Source: Streptomyces luteolifulvus (GTDB lineage Bacteria; Actinomycetota; Actinomycetes; Streptomycetales; Streptomycetaceae). Taken from it: a stretch of DNA of 64,000 bases. The notes below the pieces were generated by a model that saw only the letters and a list, made by a program, of their open reading frames with translations, did no database searches and had not been told where the DNA came from. The stretch is from the NCBI RefSeq assembly GCF_008806595.1, contig NZ_VZRB01000008.1:49562-113561 (forward strand). Direction: 5' to 3'. Position numbers and translations under genes: made by a program. Shown here one piece after another: positions 1 to 8,511 of this stretch (position 1 is the first letter of the stretch; each line of letters starts with the position of its first letter).

Positions 1-128
1 CCACGGGGCTGGCGGGCCAGACGGGGGGTGTGGGGGGGCCGCACCCCTCCCCCGAAGGTGACGTCCGCGACCGCTCCCCCGGTGCCGGACTGTGGTCCGA
101 GCCGTCCGTGCGGAGGCGGGCTGTGCTG

Positions 129-1214
129 TCACCAGCACATGACCGCGGTCTCCCCCGAACCCCAGCTGGAGTACAGGCGCACACGGACGAAGTAGCGGCG
201 GCCCTTGACGAGGCGGGCCCTGATGGTGGCGTTGCGCGGGGTTCCTCCGTCGTCCTGGCCGACGAGGTAGCGCGGCTCCCCGTCCCGTTCCTCGAAGACC
301 ACCACGACGGCATCGCTCTCGCCGAAGGTGCCCACGGTGTACTCGCGGGTCTCCGGCGGCTCGACGGTGAAGTCGGCCTGCTCGCCCGGGCCCAGGCCGA
401 TCGGCGCCGAGCGGAAGGGCACCAGCGCGGGCGGCCGTGCCGGGCCGGCCGGCGGGTACCAGCGCAGGACGAACTCCTTGTCGGCGGGGGAGAGTGTGCC
501 GGGCGGGTTCAGGCCGCCGCGGTACTGCTCCGGTTCCAGGATCAGCCCCGCCGAGAAGGGGTACTCCATGATCGACTGCGAGTCCCAGAGGGAGCCGTTG
601 ACCTCGTCCGGGTCGAGCTTGCGCAATATGTTGACGTACGTCCTGTCCCGGCTCCAGAAGTTCGGCGGGCCCGCCAGATCGGCGTAGACGGCCTCGTCGT
701 CCCAGTGGATGCCGGCGAACGGGCTCTGGTGCTCGTGCAGCATGCCGAGAGCGTGCCCGATCTCGTGCAGGGCCGTCGCGCGTTCCCCCGGCGCGGTCAG
801 GTCCCACCCGAAGTTCATGGTGCGTTCGTTCAGGCCGACCTGGAGCGCGTCCTTGCCCACGGTCGACCAGGAGCCGTCGCCGAGCTGGAACCCGATGCGC
901 AGTTCGGCCTCGGAGCGGTCGTCGACCTCGGCGAACGACAGTCCGATGCCGAGGTCCTGCCACTCCTTGAAGCACTCACGCACCACGTCCCGCTGCTCCT
1001 TGGCGCCGACCCACGACACCCGCCGGGACTGCCCGGTTCCCGGAACGGGAATGACGGACGCGTCGGTGTCGCCGTCGAAGAAGCAGTAGTGCACAACGGT
1101 GCCGTTGACCCACATCGGGCGTCCCCCGATGAGCGCACTGAGCCGCTCGGCGGTCAGCCCCGGTGCGAAGACGGGGGCCGATCGCTGGGCGAGCGAGCAG
1201 TAGCGAGCGGTCAT
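129..1214 (-). CDS. astacin-like (M12-type) zinc metallopeptidase, apparently cytosolic
   Basis: The product of about 361 aa carries the extended zinc motif HEIGHALGMLHEH near residues 150-162 (ligands His150, His154, His160; catalytic Glu151) and a downstream SIMEYP Met-turn, which places it in the metzincin/astacin group. The C-terminal third looks beta-rich (a stretch ending in a YSSWGSGET-type segment). I see no signal peptide or transmembrane segment, which is unusual because most M12A peptidases are secreted. I chose the ATG at 1214; a TTG at 1268 in the same frame, with GGTGA just before it, is possible. It is divergent from the AAA/LuxR regulator starting at 1286, so the two may share a control region. 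The substrate is unknown. Confidence 0.85.
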   Translation of the reverse strand: MTARYCSLAQRSAPVFAPGLTAERLSALIGGRPMWVNGTVVHYCFFDGDTDASVIPVPGTGQSRRVSWVGAKEQRDVVRECFKEWQDLGIGLSFAEVDDRSEAELRIGFQLGDGSWSTVGKDALQVGLNERTMNFGWDLTAPGERATALHEIGHALGMLHEHQSPFAGIHWDDEAVYADLAGPPNFWSRDRTYVNILRKLDPDEVNGSLWDSQSIMEYPFSAGLILEPEQYRGGLNPPGTLSPADKEFVLRWYPPAGPARPPALVPFRSAPIGLGPGEQADFTVEPPETREYTVGTFGESDAVVVVFEERDGEPRYLVGQDDGGTPRNATIRARLVKGRRYFVRVRLYSSWGSGETAVMCW

Positions 1215-1285
1215 GGCGCACAGCCTGCCGGTGACCGCGGTCGGGCGCGTGAGTCGGGGGCTACTCAAGTCACCCTGTATCAGGG

Positions 1286-3097
1286 ATGAGTATCCGGACT
1301 CTCGTTGTCGTGACGACTTTCGAACGGGACGCGAAGACCCTGGAACTGCCCTGGCCCTTCACCGGGCGGGAGAGCGAACTCGAACTGGTCCGCCGGTCCG
1401 TGACGGCAGGCCGACCCGGCATCGTGGTGACCGGCCCGGCCGGCTGCGGCAAGACCCGGCTGATCACCCAGGCGGTCCGCGGCGCCGACTGCGCCAAGGT
1501 GGCCGGGACCCCCGAGACCCGGCAGATCCCGTTCGCCGCGTTCGCCCATCTGCTGCCCGAGACGGTGTCGCTGCACCGCGCGGTCCAACTGCTGTCCGGC
1601 ACCCGGCTGCTGCTGGTCGACGACGCCCATCTGCTCGACGACGCCTCGGCGGCCCTCGTCCACCAGCTGGCCGTGCACGGACGCACCCGGTTGCTCGTCG
1701 CCGCCACGGACGGCGTCCCGGTGCCCGGCGCGGTCTTCCGGCTGTGGACCGGGGAGCTGCTGCCCCGCCTCGTCCTGGAGCCGTTGCCCCGCGAGGAGAT
1801 GGCACAGTTGCTGGCCTCGGGCCCCGAACCGCTCACCTTCAACCGGTTGTACCGCCTGTGCCAGGGCGACCTGCGCCTGCTGCGCGACCTGGTGGGCGCG
1901 GTGCGCGAGGGCGAACTGCTCGCTCCCGTCCCGGATTCGGACCAATGGGCGTGGCGGGGCCCGGTACCGCTGAGCGCGACAGTGCGGGAGCGCGCCGCGG
2001 CGGTCCTCGACCGGGCCCGCGCCGAAGAGCGCGAGACCCTCGAACGCCTGGCCTTCGCCGAACCCCTGCCGCTGGACCTCGACGACCTCGATCTGCGCAG
2101 CCTGGAACAGCTGGAGGCCGACGGCCTCGTCCACGTCGACGACTACGGCACCGTCCGCCTCGCCCACCCCCTGCACGGCCCGGCACTGCGGGCCGCGGCG
2201 GGGCGGCTGCGCCTCAGGCGGCTGGCCCGCACCCCGGACCAGTGCTGGCCCGCCCTGGAGGTGGAGGCGGCCGCCCTGATCCGGCAGATCGAGTCGTCGG
2301 ACGTCCGCTCGATGCCGACGCCCGTGGGGGAGTGGCTGGTGGAAGAGGGCGCGCCGGTGCCCGCGGGGTACGCGGCGCTGCGCGCTCGGTTCTCCCGGCT
2401 GCGGGGGGAACTGCGGGAGGCTGCGGCCTGGGCCAGGGAGGGCCTGCGGGGCGCCGCCGACGATCCGTCCTGCCGCGCCGAACTCGTGCTCGCCGCCGCA
2501 CAGTCGGGCGAGGTGATGAGCGGGTGCGAGACCGCCGACGGCCAGGCCGACACCTGGCTCGCGGCGGCCCGCGGCGACACCGACGCGGCCCTCGCGGCTG
2601 TCGACGACGCTCCCTACGACGCCGTACGCCTCGGTGCCCCCGAGCGGGCCGCCGGCCGGCTGTCCGGTGTGTTCGCCGCGCACGCCGACGCGCTCGCCCG
2701 CGGCGACGGGCCCGCCCTCGACCGGGCGGGGGAAGCCCTGGAGCGGCGCGGCTTCCTGCTGTTCGCCGCCGAGGCGCATGCGCAGGCCGTCCGTGCGCAC
2801 CGCGACCCGCGCGCGGCCCGCACCGCCCGCACCCGCGCCGTCGCCCTGGCCGGGCGCTGCCAGGGCGCCCGGACCCCGGCCCTCGCAGGCCTCGTCCTCG
2901 GCGAACTCACCGCCCGGCAGCGCCAGATCGTCACCCTCGCCGCCGCGGGCCTGAGCAACCGCCAGATCGCGGAACGGCTCACCCTCTCCATCCGCACGGT
3001 CGGCAACCATCTGTACAGCGCCTACGCCCGCCTGGGCGCCGGCGACCGAGCGTCCCTGCCCTGGCTGGTCGACCTGCCTGCCGCGGAGTCGGCGTGA
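1286..3097 (+). CDS. AAA ATPase / LuxR-family transcriptional regulator
   Basis: The 603-aa protein has a Walker A motif (GPAGCGKT, about residues 50-57), a Walker B-like LLLVDDAH segment near residue 110, a helical middle region, and a C-terminal LuxR helix-turn-helix (LTARQRQIVTLAAAGLSNRQ..., about residues 537-595). This is the layout of large ATP-binding LuxR (LAL-type) regulators, but at 603 aa it is well below the usual 850-1000. These proteins are thought to use NTP binding to gate DNA binding. It diverges from the metallopeptidase gene, so it is a candidate regulator of that gene. The ATG at 1286 has only a GGG directly in front, so the start is not firmly fixed. Confidence 0.88.
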   Translation: MSIRTLVVVTTFERDAKTLELPWPFTGRESELELVRRSVTAGRPGIVVTGPAGCGKTRLITQAVRGADCAKVAGTPETRQIPFAAFAHLLPETVSLHRAVQLLSGTRLLLVDDAHLLDDASAALVHQLAVHGRTRLLVAATDGVPVPGAVFRLWTGELLPRLVLEPLPREEMAQLLASGPEPLTFNRLYRLCQGDLRLLRDLVGAVREGELLAPVPDSDQWAWRGPVPLSATVRERAAAVLDRARAEERETLERLAFAEPLPLDLDDLDLRSLEQLEADGLVHVDDYGTVRLAHPLHGPALRAAAGRLRLRRLARTPDQCWPALEVEAAALIRQIESSDVRSMPTPVGEWLVEEGAPVPAGYAALRARFSRLRGELREAAAWAREGLRGAADDPSCRAELVLAAAQSGEVMSGCETADGQADTWLAAARGDTDAALAAVDDAPYDAVRLGAPERAAGRLSGVFAAHADALARGDGPALDRAGEALERRGFLLFAAEAHAQAVRAHRDPRAARTARTRAVALAGRCQGARTPALAGLVLGELTARQRQIVTLAAAGLSNRQIAERLTLSIRTVGNHLYSAYARLGAGDRASLPWLVDLPAAESA

Positions 3098-3180
3098 GCT
3101 GGTGACTCGGGCGTTCGGGGGGTTGCAGGTGGTCGTGGAACTACTCGTCCAGCCCGCCGACCCCCGAAGCCACCAGCCCG

Positions 3181-5787
3181 TCAAGCCGCCCCGAACGCCG
3201 AGAACGCCCAGCCCGTCGCCTGGTGCAGGGCGTCGCCCGGCAGGGCGGCTCGTGCGTCGCGCAGGGCCTCGGCCAGGGACAGGTCGGAGCTGAGGCCCTT
3301 GTGCAGGGCGAGCATCAGCGGTACCACCGCGGCGTCGTTGACGGGCGCCGTGCAGGCCACCACGCCCGCCGTGCCCAGCGGCAGCAGCGCGGTGACCACA
3401 CCGAGCAGCTCGTCGGCGCCGACCGACGCGAACCGGGCGGTGTCGCAGCAGGACAGAATGATCCGGTACGGGCTGCGGTCCAGGCGTTCGAAGTCGTGGA
3501 CGATGAGCGGACCGTCGGCCATCCGCAGCGCGGAGAACAGGGGGCTGTCCGCGCGGAAGGTGCCGTGGGCCGCGATGTGCGCGAGCGCGGCGCCGTCGAG
3601 GTCCTCCAGCACCCGTGGCACGCGCGCGTCGTTCTCCTCCAGCACGACGGCATCGCCGTACCGTCCGGCCAGTTCGGGCACTTCGGCACCGCCGGTCGCC
3701 AGACCGGGGCCGCGCACCAGCACCGGGCGGCCGCCCGGCGGCGGCTCCGTCTCCCGTGCGCGCAGCCAGCTGCTCGCCGACGGCGACACGCTGAGCACCC
3801 GCTCGCGCAGCGACGGCAGCAGCGCCCACGGCACCCGGTGCAGCCGCCCCGGCGGCACCACCACGACCGGCCCGCTGCCCAACTGGGCCGCGGCGGGCCC
3901 GAGCAGCAGTTTCTCCAGGCGCCGGCCGGCCGCCTCCACCACCGGCAGTCTGGCGTCCGCCCCCGGGTGCGCCAGCCGCCGCAGCCCGGCCTGCACATGC
4001 TCGGCCTCCCGCTCCGCGTCGGCGAGCAGCCCGGCCTCGAACCGCCGTACCCGCCCCTCCCCGCAGAGCAGCACCTGCACCCGCCCGTCGAGCACGGCCA
4101 GCTCCACCAGCCGTATGTCGTCGCCCAGCCGTTCCAGCAGCCGGCCCGGGTCGAACCGGTGTCCGTCGCCGGGAGACTCGCCGCGGATGTGCAGGGTGCG
4201 GGAGCGGATCTCCCGCTCCAGACGCCGCTGTTCACGCTCCAGGGCCAGGATCGGATGGCCGTCCATACGGGCGGCCTCCGCTCGGGCGGCGATCTCCCGG
4301 AAGGCCGTGAGACCGCTGAGCAGCGCCGGATCGGCCGGCGGCCGGGTCGGCGGTGCGGACAGCGCCGTGGCACGCCAGCGCTCGCTCCACACCAGCAGCC
4401 GCCGCGGGCCTCCGGAGTCCAGGCTGGCCCGCTGGGCCATGGCCGCGAGTTCCGCGCCCTGCTCGGTGGCGCGGGCGCGCAACTCCGAGGCGCCCAGCGT
4501 CATCCGGTGGTCGTCGAGCACGTCCAGGCCCCGTCGGCAGGCCTCCAGCACCCCTCGCCCCGATCCCGCGGCCCGGGCCCTGAGCGCCTGCGCGGCCCAG
4601 CCGGTCATCCGCGCGAGCGGCGGCCCGCTGTGCCGGCTGCGGGCGGCGACGGCCAGATGCCGCTCCGCGTCCGCCGTCCAGCCGAGGCCCAGCGCGATCC
4701 GGCCCGCGAGCAGTGACGCCTGGGGCGCGGCCGGAGCACCGAACGCGGCCAGCCGGTCGGCCACCGCGGCCGCGTCGGCGACGAGCCGCCCCGAACCCCG
4801 CCCGGCCGCGAGCCGCGCCTCGATCAGCACCAGCCGGGCGTGCGTCTCCCACCAGGTGCGCCGCTGTCCCGCGAACAGCCGTACGGCCAGGGCCGCGCGG
4901 GCGATCGCGGTGTGCGGATCACCGGCCAGCCGGGCGGCCCGGGCGGCGGCGAGCAGCAGCTCCGCCTTGCGGGTGGACTGCCCGCCGATGCCGTCGAGCA
5001 CGCCGATCGCGGCATCCGCCTCGGCCAGCGCCTCGGGGGCCAGCCCGGCGGCCATCAGGACCTCGCAGCGCCGGATGTTGAGCATGAACGTCGGTGTACC
5101 GAGCTTGGCGTACCGCTCCTCGGCCTCGTCGAGCAGCCGCAGTGCCACGGGGACGTCGCCCGACCGGAACGCGGCGAGTCCCCGGCTCTCCACCGCGTCG
5201 GCCTTGTCGTGCTCCTGGCCGGTCGTGCCCCACAGTGCCTCGGCCGCGGAGAAGTCGGCGTCGGCCCGCTCCACGGAGCCGAGCGCCAGATGCACGGTCG
5301 CGCGCAGCGTCAGCGCCCGCGCCGTCCAGATCACGTCGTCGGCCTGCCGCAGCACCGGGATGGCCCGGCGTACGTCCTCCAGCGCCTCGCGATGGTGGCC
5401 GAGCACCCACCAGACGTACGCCCGCCGGTACAGGACACGCGCGCGTGTGTGGCCGCTGCCGCGGGCGACACCCCGCTGGAAGGCGGTGAGCCCCTGCCGG
5501 GTGCGGCCCGCGTGGACCAGCGCCACGCCGAGCGTGCCGAGGACGTCCGCCTCCCGGTCGGCCGACTCGGAGCGGGCCGCGAGGTCGCGGGCCCGCCGCA
5601 GATGGGTCAGCGCGAGCCGCAGATCGCCGAAGTCCCGCTGCCAGATGCCGATCACCTGGTGGGCGACGGAGGCGTGCAGCGGTGAGGCATCGGCGCCGAG
5701 CACCCTTTCCGCCCTCGCCAGAGCCTCGCCCGGGTCGGCGAACACCATCGGCAGCAGTTCGAGAACCGAGTCGCTTCCCGCTGTCAC
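3181..5787 (-). CDS. TPR-repeat protein with C-terminal CHAT (caspase-like) protease domain
   Basis: This is a long protein of about 868 aa. The N-terminal half or more is made of Ala/Leu/Arg-rich helical repeats of TPR type (pattern ALTHLRRARDLA, ALEDVRRAIPVL and so on). The C-terminal 300 residues form a CHAT domain with the two expected catalytic motifs: HIAAHG (His about 741) and SCCDTA (Cys about 781). CHAT domains are caspase/separase-like cysteine peptidases used in bacterial conflict and signalling. The gene is divergent from the S8 peptidase-sigma factor operon beginning at 5898. I took the GTG at 5787; a GTG at 5823 and an ATG at 5748 are in the same frame, and none has a convincing ribosome binding site. 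Confidence 0.88.
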   Translation of the reverse strand: MTAGSDSVLELLPMVFADPGEALARAERVLGADASPLHASVAHQVIGIWQRDFGDLRLALTHLRRARDLAARSESADREADVLGTLGVALVHAGRTRQGLTAFQRGVARGSGHTRARVLYRRAYVWWVLGHHREALEDVRRAIPVLRQADDVIWTARALTLRATVHLALGSVERADADFSAAEALWGTTGQEHDKADAVESRGLAAFRSGDVPVALRLLDEAEERYAKLGTPTFMLNIRRCEVLMAAGLAPEALAEADAAIGVLDGIGGQSTRKAELLLAAARAARLAGDPHTAIARAALAVRLFAGQRRTWWETHARLVLIEARLAAGRGSGRLVADAAAVADRLAAFGAPAAPQASLLAGRIALGLGWTADAERHLAVAARSRHSGPPLARMTGWAAQALRARAAGSGRGVLEACRRGLDVLDDHRMTLGASELRARATEQGAELAAMAQRASLDSGGPRRLLVWSERWRATALSAPPTRPPADPALLSGLTAFREIAARAEAARMDGHPILALEREQRRLEREIRSRTLHIRGESPGDGHRFDPGRLLERLGDDIRLVELAVLDGRVQVLLCGEGRVRRFEAGLLADAEREAEHVQAGLRRLAHPGADARLPVVEAAGRRLEKLLLGPAAAQLGSGPVVVVPPGRLHRVPWALLPSLRERVLSVSPSASSWLRARETEPPPGGRPVLVRGPGLATGGAEVPELAGRYGDAVVLEENDARVPRVLEDLDGAALAHIAAHGTFRADSPLFSALRMADGPLIVHDFERLDRSPYRIILSCCDTARFASVGADELLGVVTALLPLGTAGVVACTAPVNDAAVVPLMLALHKGLSSDLSLAEALRDARAALPGDALHQATGWAFSAFGAA

Positions 5788-5897
5788 TCCAAGGATGGTA
5801 GTGGCCCCGAAGGCGGCCCACACTGGTTTGGCGCTGTATCAATCTACGGTCGGACAGCTCTGATTGACGAACCGCCGCCTCAGTGGGAGGACACGCC

Positions 5898-7328
5898 ATG
5901 GCACCTCAGCGATTCCACGAGCAGTTCGACCAGATCCAACGCTCCATGCCCGACGTCCCCCTGGCGATGGGGCCGGACGATTCCTCCGAGTTCATGTACG
6001 AGAAGGGCGTCGTCCTCGCCCGCGACGGCGAGGAGGCCCGCGTCGTCGAGGACACCGTGCGCACGCACTTCACCGCCGCCACCGGACTGGTCGCGGACCA
6101 CGTGCGCCGGGCCGGTCCGGAGACCAACCGGACGGGCATCACCCGTATCCAGGTCGGCGACCCCGGACACGGCGACCGGCGCGGTGACCGTGCCGTCGCC
6201 GGCGCTCTGCGCGCGCTGCGGGAGGCGGAGGGGCGGGCCGGGCGCCGGCTGGTCAGCCGCAACCACGTGGTGTCGATCGCAGTCAACGCCTGTCCCGGCG
6301 ACGAGCCCGTGCCCGCCCCGCTGACCCAGCGGCCGAACCCGGCCGCGGCCGAGGGGGTCCACGACGCCGACACCGCCGTCGGTGTCCTCGTCATCGACAC
6401 CGGGCTCATGCACGACTACCGCTCCTACCCGCTGCTCGCGCACACCCAGGGCGACGCCCAGGTCAAGGAGACCGACGACCAGGGCATCCTCCAGCAGTAC
6501 GTCGGCCACGGCACGTTCATCGCCGGGCTGGTCGCGGCCGTCGCGCCCAACACGGACCTGACGGTGCGGGGCACCCTGAACGACGCCGGCGCCATCCTGG
6601 AGTCCGACTTCGGCGCCAAGCTCTTCGAGGCCGTCGACGAGAACGGCTGGCCCGACATCATCAGCCTGTCCGCCGGCACCTCCAACGGCCGCACCGACGG
6701 CCTCCTCGGCGTGGACGCCTTCATGCAGGAGCTGCGCGAACAAGGCACACTCCTGGTCGCGGCCGCCGGCAACAACGGCAGCGCCACCCCCTTCTGGCCC
6801 GCCGCCTACGCCTCCCTGCCCGAGTACGAGGACGTCGTGCTGTCGGTCGGCGCGCTGCGCGCCGACGGCGAGTTCGGCGCCTGCTTCAGCAACCACGGCT
6901 CCTGGGTCAAGGTCTACGCCCCCGGCGAGCGCCTCACCAGCTCCTTCACCGGCTTCGACGCGCCCGTCCCGTACGTGTACCAGCACTCCACGTACGAGGC
7001 CTGCCGCTACGGCTTCACCTACGTGTGCACCTGCCAGGCGCCCCGGCACACCGGTGTGCTGAGCGAGCAGGGCGCCACGGCCAAGGCGGATCAGGTCATG
7101 TTCGAGGGGTTCGCACACTGGAGCGGGACCTCGTTCGCCACCCCCGTGGCAGCGGGCCTGATCGCCAGTCACATGACGGCGCACAAGGAGGCGGACCCGC
7201 GTGTCGCCCGTCGGCAACTATTGGCGGCGAACACCGAGTTCGCGGAAGTACGCGGGGCGCACGTTCCGGCGCTTGTGCCCCCCACGTGGCGCCCTGCGCC
7301 GGTCGTGCAGCTGGCTTCCGGAGCATGA
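5898..7328 (+). CDS. subtilisin-like (S8 family) serine peptidase without signal peptide
   Basis: The 476-aa product has the complete S8 triad: Asp167 in VLVIDTGL, His204 in GHGTFIAG, and Ser412 in GTSFATPVAAG, with the oxyanion Asn in AAAGNNGS. The first 150 residues are acidic and match no domain I recognise; they could be a propeptide or a recognition module. There is no signal peptide or lipobox, so the enzyme probably works in the cytoplasm. The start is fixed by GGAGG at about 5886 ahead of ATG 5898. Its stop codon overlaps an in-frame ATG of the next reading frame at 7325, and it is the first gene of an operon with the sigma factor and a small acidic protein. The divergent neighbour is the CHAT protein. 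Confidence 0.9.
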   Translation: MAPQRFHEQFDQIQRSMPDVPLAMGPDDSSEFMYEKGVVLARDGEEARVVEDTVRTHFTAATGLVADHVRRAGPETNRTGITRIQVGDPGHGDRRGDRAVAGALRALREAEGRAGRRLVSRNHVVSIAVNACPGDEPVPAPLTQRPNPAAAEGVHDADTAVGVLVIDTGLMHDYRSYPLLAHTQGDAQVKETDDQGILQQYVGHGTFIAGLVAAVAPNTDLTVRGTLNDAGAILESDFGAKLFEAVDENGWPDIISLSAGTSNGRTDGLLGVDAFMQELREQGTLLVAAAGNNGSATPFWPAAYASLPEYEDVVLSVGALRADGEFGACFSNHGSWVKVYAPGERLTSSFTGFDAPVPYVYQHSTYEACRYGFTYVCTCQAPRHTGVLSEQGATAKADQVMFEGFAHWSGTSFATPVAAGLIASHMTAHKEADPRVARRQLLAANTEFAEVRGAHVPALVPPTWRPAPVVQLASGA

Positions 7329-7387
7329 CGGTCAAAGCAGCCCCCTCCGCGGCGTACGATGACTTGCCGTACACGAGGGGTGGGGCC

Positions 7388-7960
7388 GTGGACCGTGCAG
7401 ATGTCGGCGCGCTCGTCCAGTCCGCCGTCGACGGTGACGCGGCGGCCTGGAAGGCGTTGGTGGAAGGGCTGAGCCCACTGGTGTGGTCGGTGGTGCGCGC
7501 GCACCGCCTCTCGGACGCCGACGCGCACGAGGTGTACCAGACCGTGTGGTTCCGCTTCGCCCAGCACCTGGGGCGCATCCGGGAACCGGAGAAGACGGGG
7601 TCGTGGCTGGCGAGCACCGCGCGCCACGAGTGCCTGAAGCTGATCAAGAGCTTAAGGCGGCTGACACTCACGGACGATCCCCAGGTGCTCGACCGGGTCA
7701 GCGAGGACCGAACGCCCGAGGAGTTCCTCATCGACTCCGAGGAGGCCGCCGCCGAGACCGAGCGGATCCGCCGCGTATGGCAGGAGTTCGGCGAACTCGG
7801 CGACCGCTGCAGGCAGTTGCTGCGCGTCCTGATGGCCTCGCCGCCGCCCAGCTACCAGGAGGTGTCCGCCGCACTGGGCATCGCCGTCGGCAGCATCGGG
7901 CCGCTGCGCCAGCGCTGTCTGCGCCGCCTTCGGGCCCGACTCGACGCACGGGGAGCATGA
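7388..7960 (+). CDS. RNA polymerase sigma factor, ECF-like (sigma-70 family)
   Basis: The product of about 190 aa has a region 2-like N terminus (GDAAAWKALVEGLSPLVWSV..., then DADAHEVYQTVWFRFAQHL and the GSWLASTARHECLK segment) and a region 4-like C terminus (SYQEVSAALGIAVGSIGPLRQRCLRRLRARL). GTG 7388 is preferred because GAGGGG lies 8 nt upstream; an ATG at 7325, overlapping the peptidase stop, would add 21 residues. The last codons overlap the next gene as ATGA, which implies translational coupling. No canonical zinc-binding anti-sigma factor is adjacent. The neighbouring proteases and small protein are the likely control elements. Confidence 0.88.
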   Translation: MDRADVGALVQSAVDGDAAAWKALVEGLSPLVWSVVRAHRLSDADAHEVYQTVWFRFAQHLGRIREPEKTGSWLASTARHECLKLIKSLRRLTLTDDPQVLDRVSEDRTPEEFLIDSEEAAAETERIRRVWQEFGELGDRCRQLLRVLMASPPPSYQEVSAALGIAVGSIGPLRQRCLRRLRARLDARGA

Positions 7961-8472
7961 TGAACGACGACATGAGTGACCTGACCGATGTGAGCGCGGT
8001 GAATGACGACGTCGGCGAAAGCTTCTTCGACGACATGGATTTCGACACCGGCCCGCTGGAGGAGGAGCTGCGCCGGGCGGCCGCCATCCTGGACCCGGTG
8101 CCGGCCGAGCTGCGGCAGATCGCCGTGGAGGCCTTCGCACTGCACGATCTCGACGCCCGTATCGCCGAGTTGACGTTCGACTCCGTGGTGGACGCCATCC
8201 CGGTCAGGGGGGCGACGAGCGTGCCGCGGATGCTGACCTTCCACTCGGGCGACGTGACCGTGGACGTGGAGGTGAGCGCGCAGGGACTGCTGGGGCAGGT
8301 GCTGCCCCCGCAGTCGGCGAGCATCGAGGTGCTCAGCGGGCCGCAGGCGGCTCTGCCGCTCGTGGCCGACGACATGGGGCGCTTCACGTCCGACGTGAGC
8401 CCCGCCGGCCCGTTCGCCCTGCGGCTGCGGACCGCCGGGGAGGTGGTGGTCACCGAGTGGCTGCGGGCCTGA
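7957..8472 (+). CDS. small acidic protein translationally coupled to the sigma factor
   Basis: The 171-aa product is not one I recognise. It has a strongly acidic N terminus (many Asp residues in the first 45), a short helical part (EELRRAAAILDPVPAEL), and a C-terminal half of about 100 residues that looks beta-sheet-rich. There are no cysteines for a ZAS-type anti-sigma domain and no transmembrane helix. It starts at ATG 7957 inside the sigma factor stop (ATGA overlap), so the two are probably made in a fixed ratio. It could be an effector, a partner or an inhibitor of the sigma factor, or a substrate of the neighbouring peptidases. That role is inference from position. Confidence 0.75.
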   Translation: MMNDDMSDLTDVSAVNDDVGESFFDDMDFDTGPLEEELRRAAAILDPVPAELRQIAVEAFALHDLDARIAELTFDSVVDAIPVRGATSVPRMLTFHSGDVTVDVEVSAQGLLGQVLPPQSASIEVLSGPQAALPLVADDMGRFTSDVSPAGPFALRLRTAGEVVVTEWLRA

Positions 8473-8511
8473 GCCCGCGGCCGGTGCCGCCACACCTGCC
8501 TGAGCCGGGGG

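Noticed and set aside
1280..3829. 849-aa minus-strand frame opposite the AAA/LuxR gene
   Set aside because: Antisense to a clear P-loop/HTH protein, with Gly/Arg-rich nonsense composition.
3181..8472. CRISPR type III-E locus, because of the TPR-CHAT protein and sigma factor
   Set aside because: No repeat-spacer array, Cas7-11 or Csx30-like gene is present in the window.
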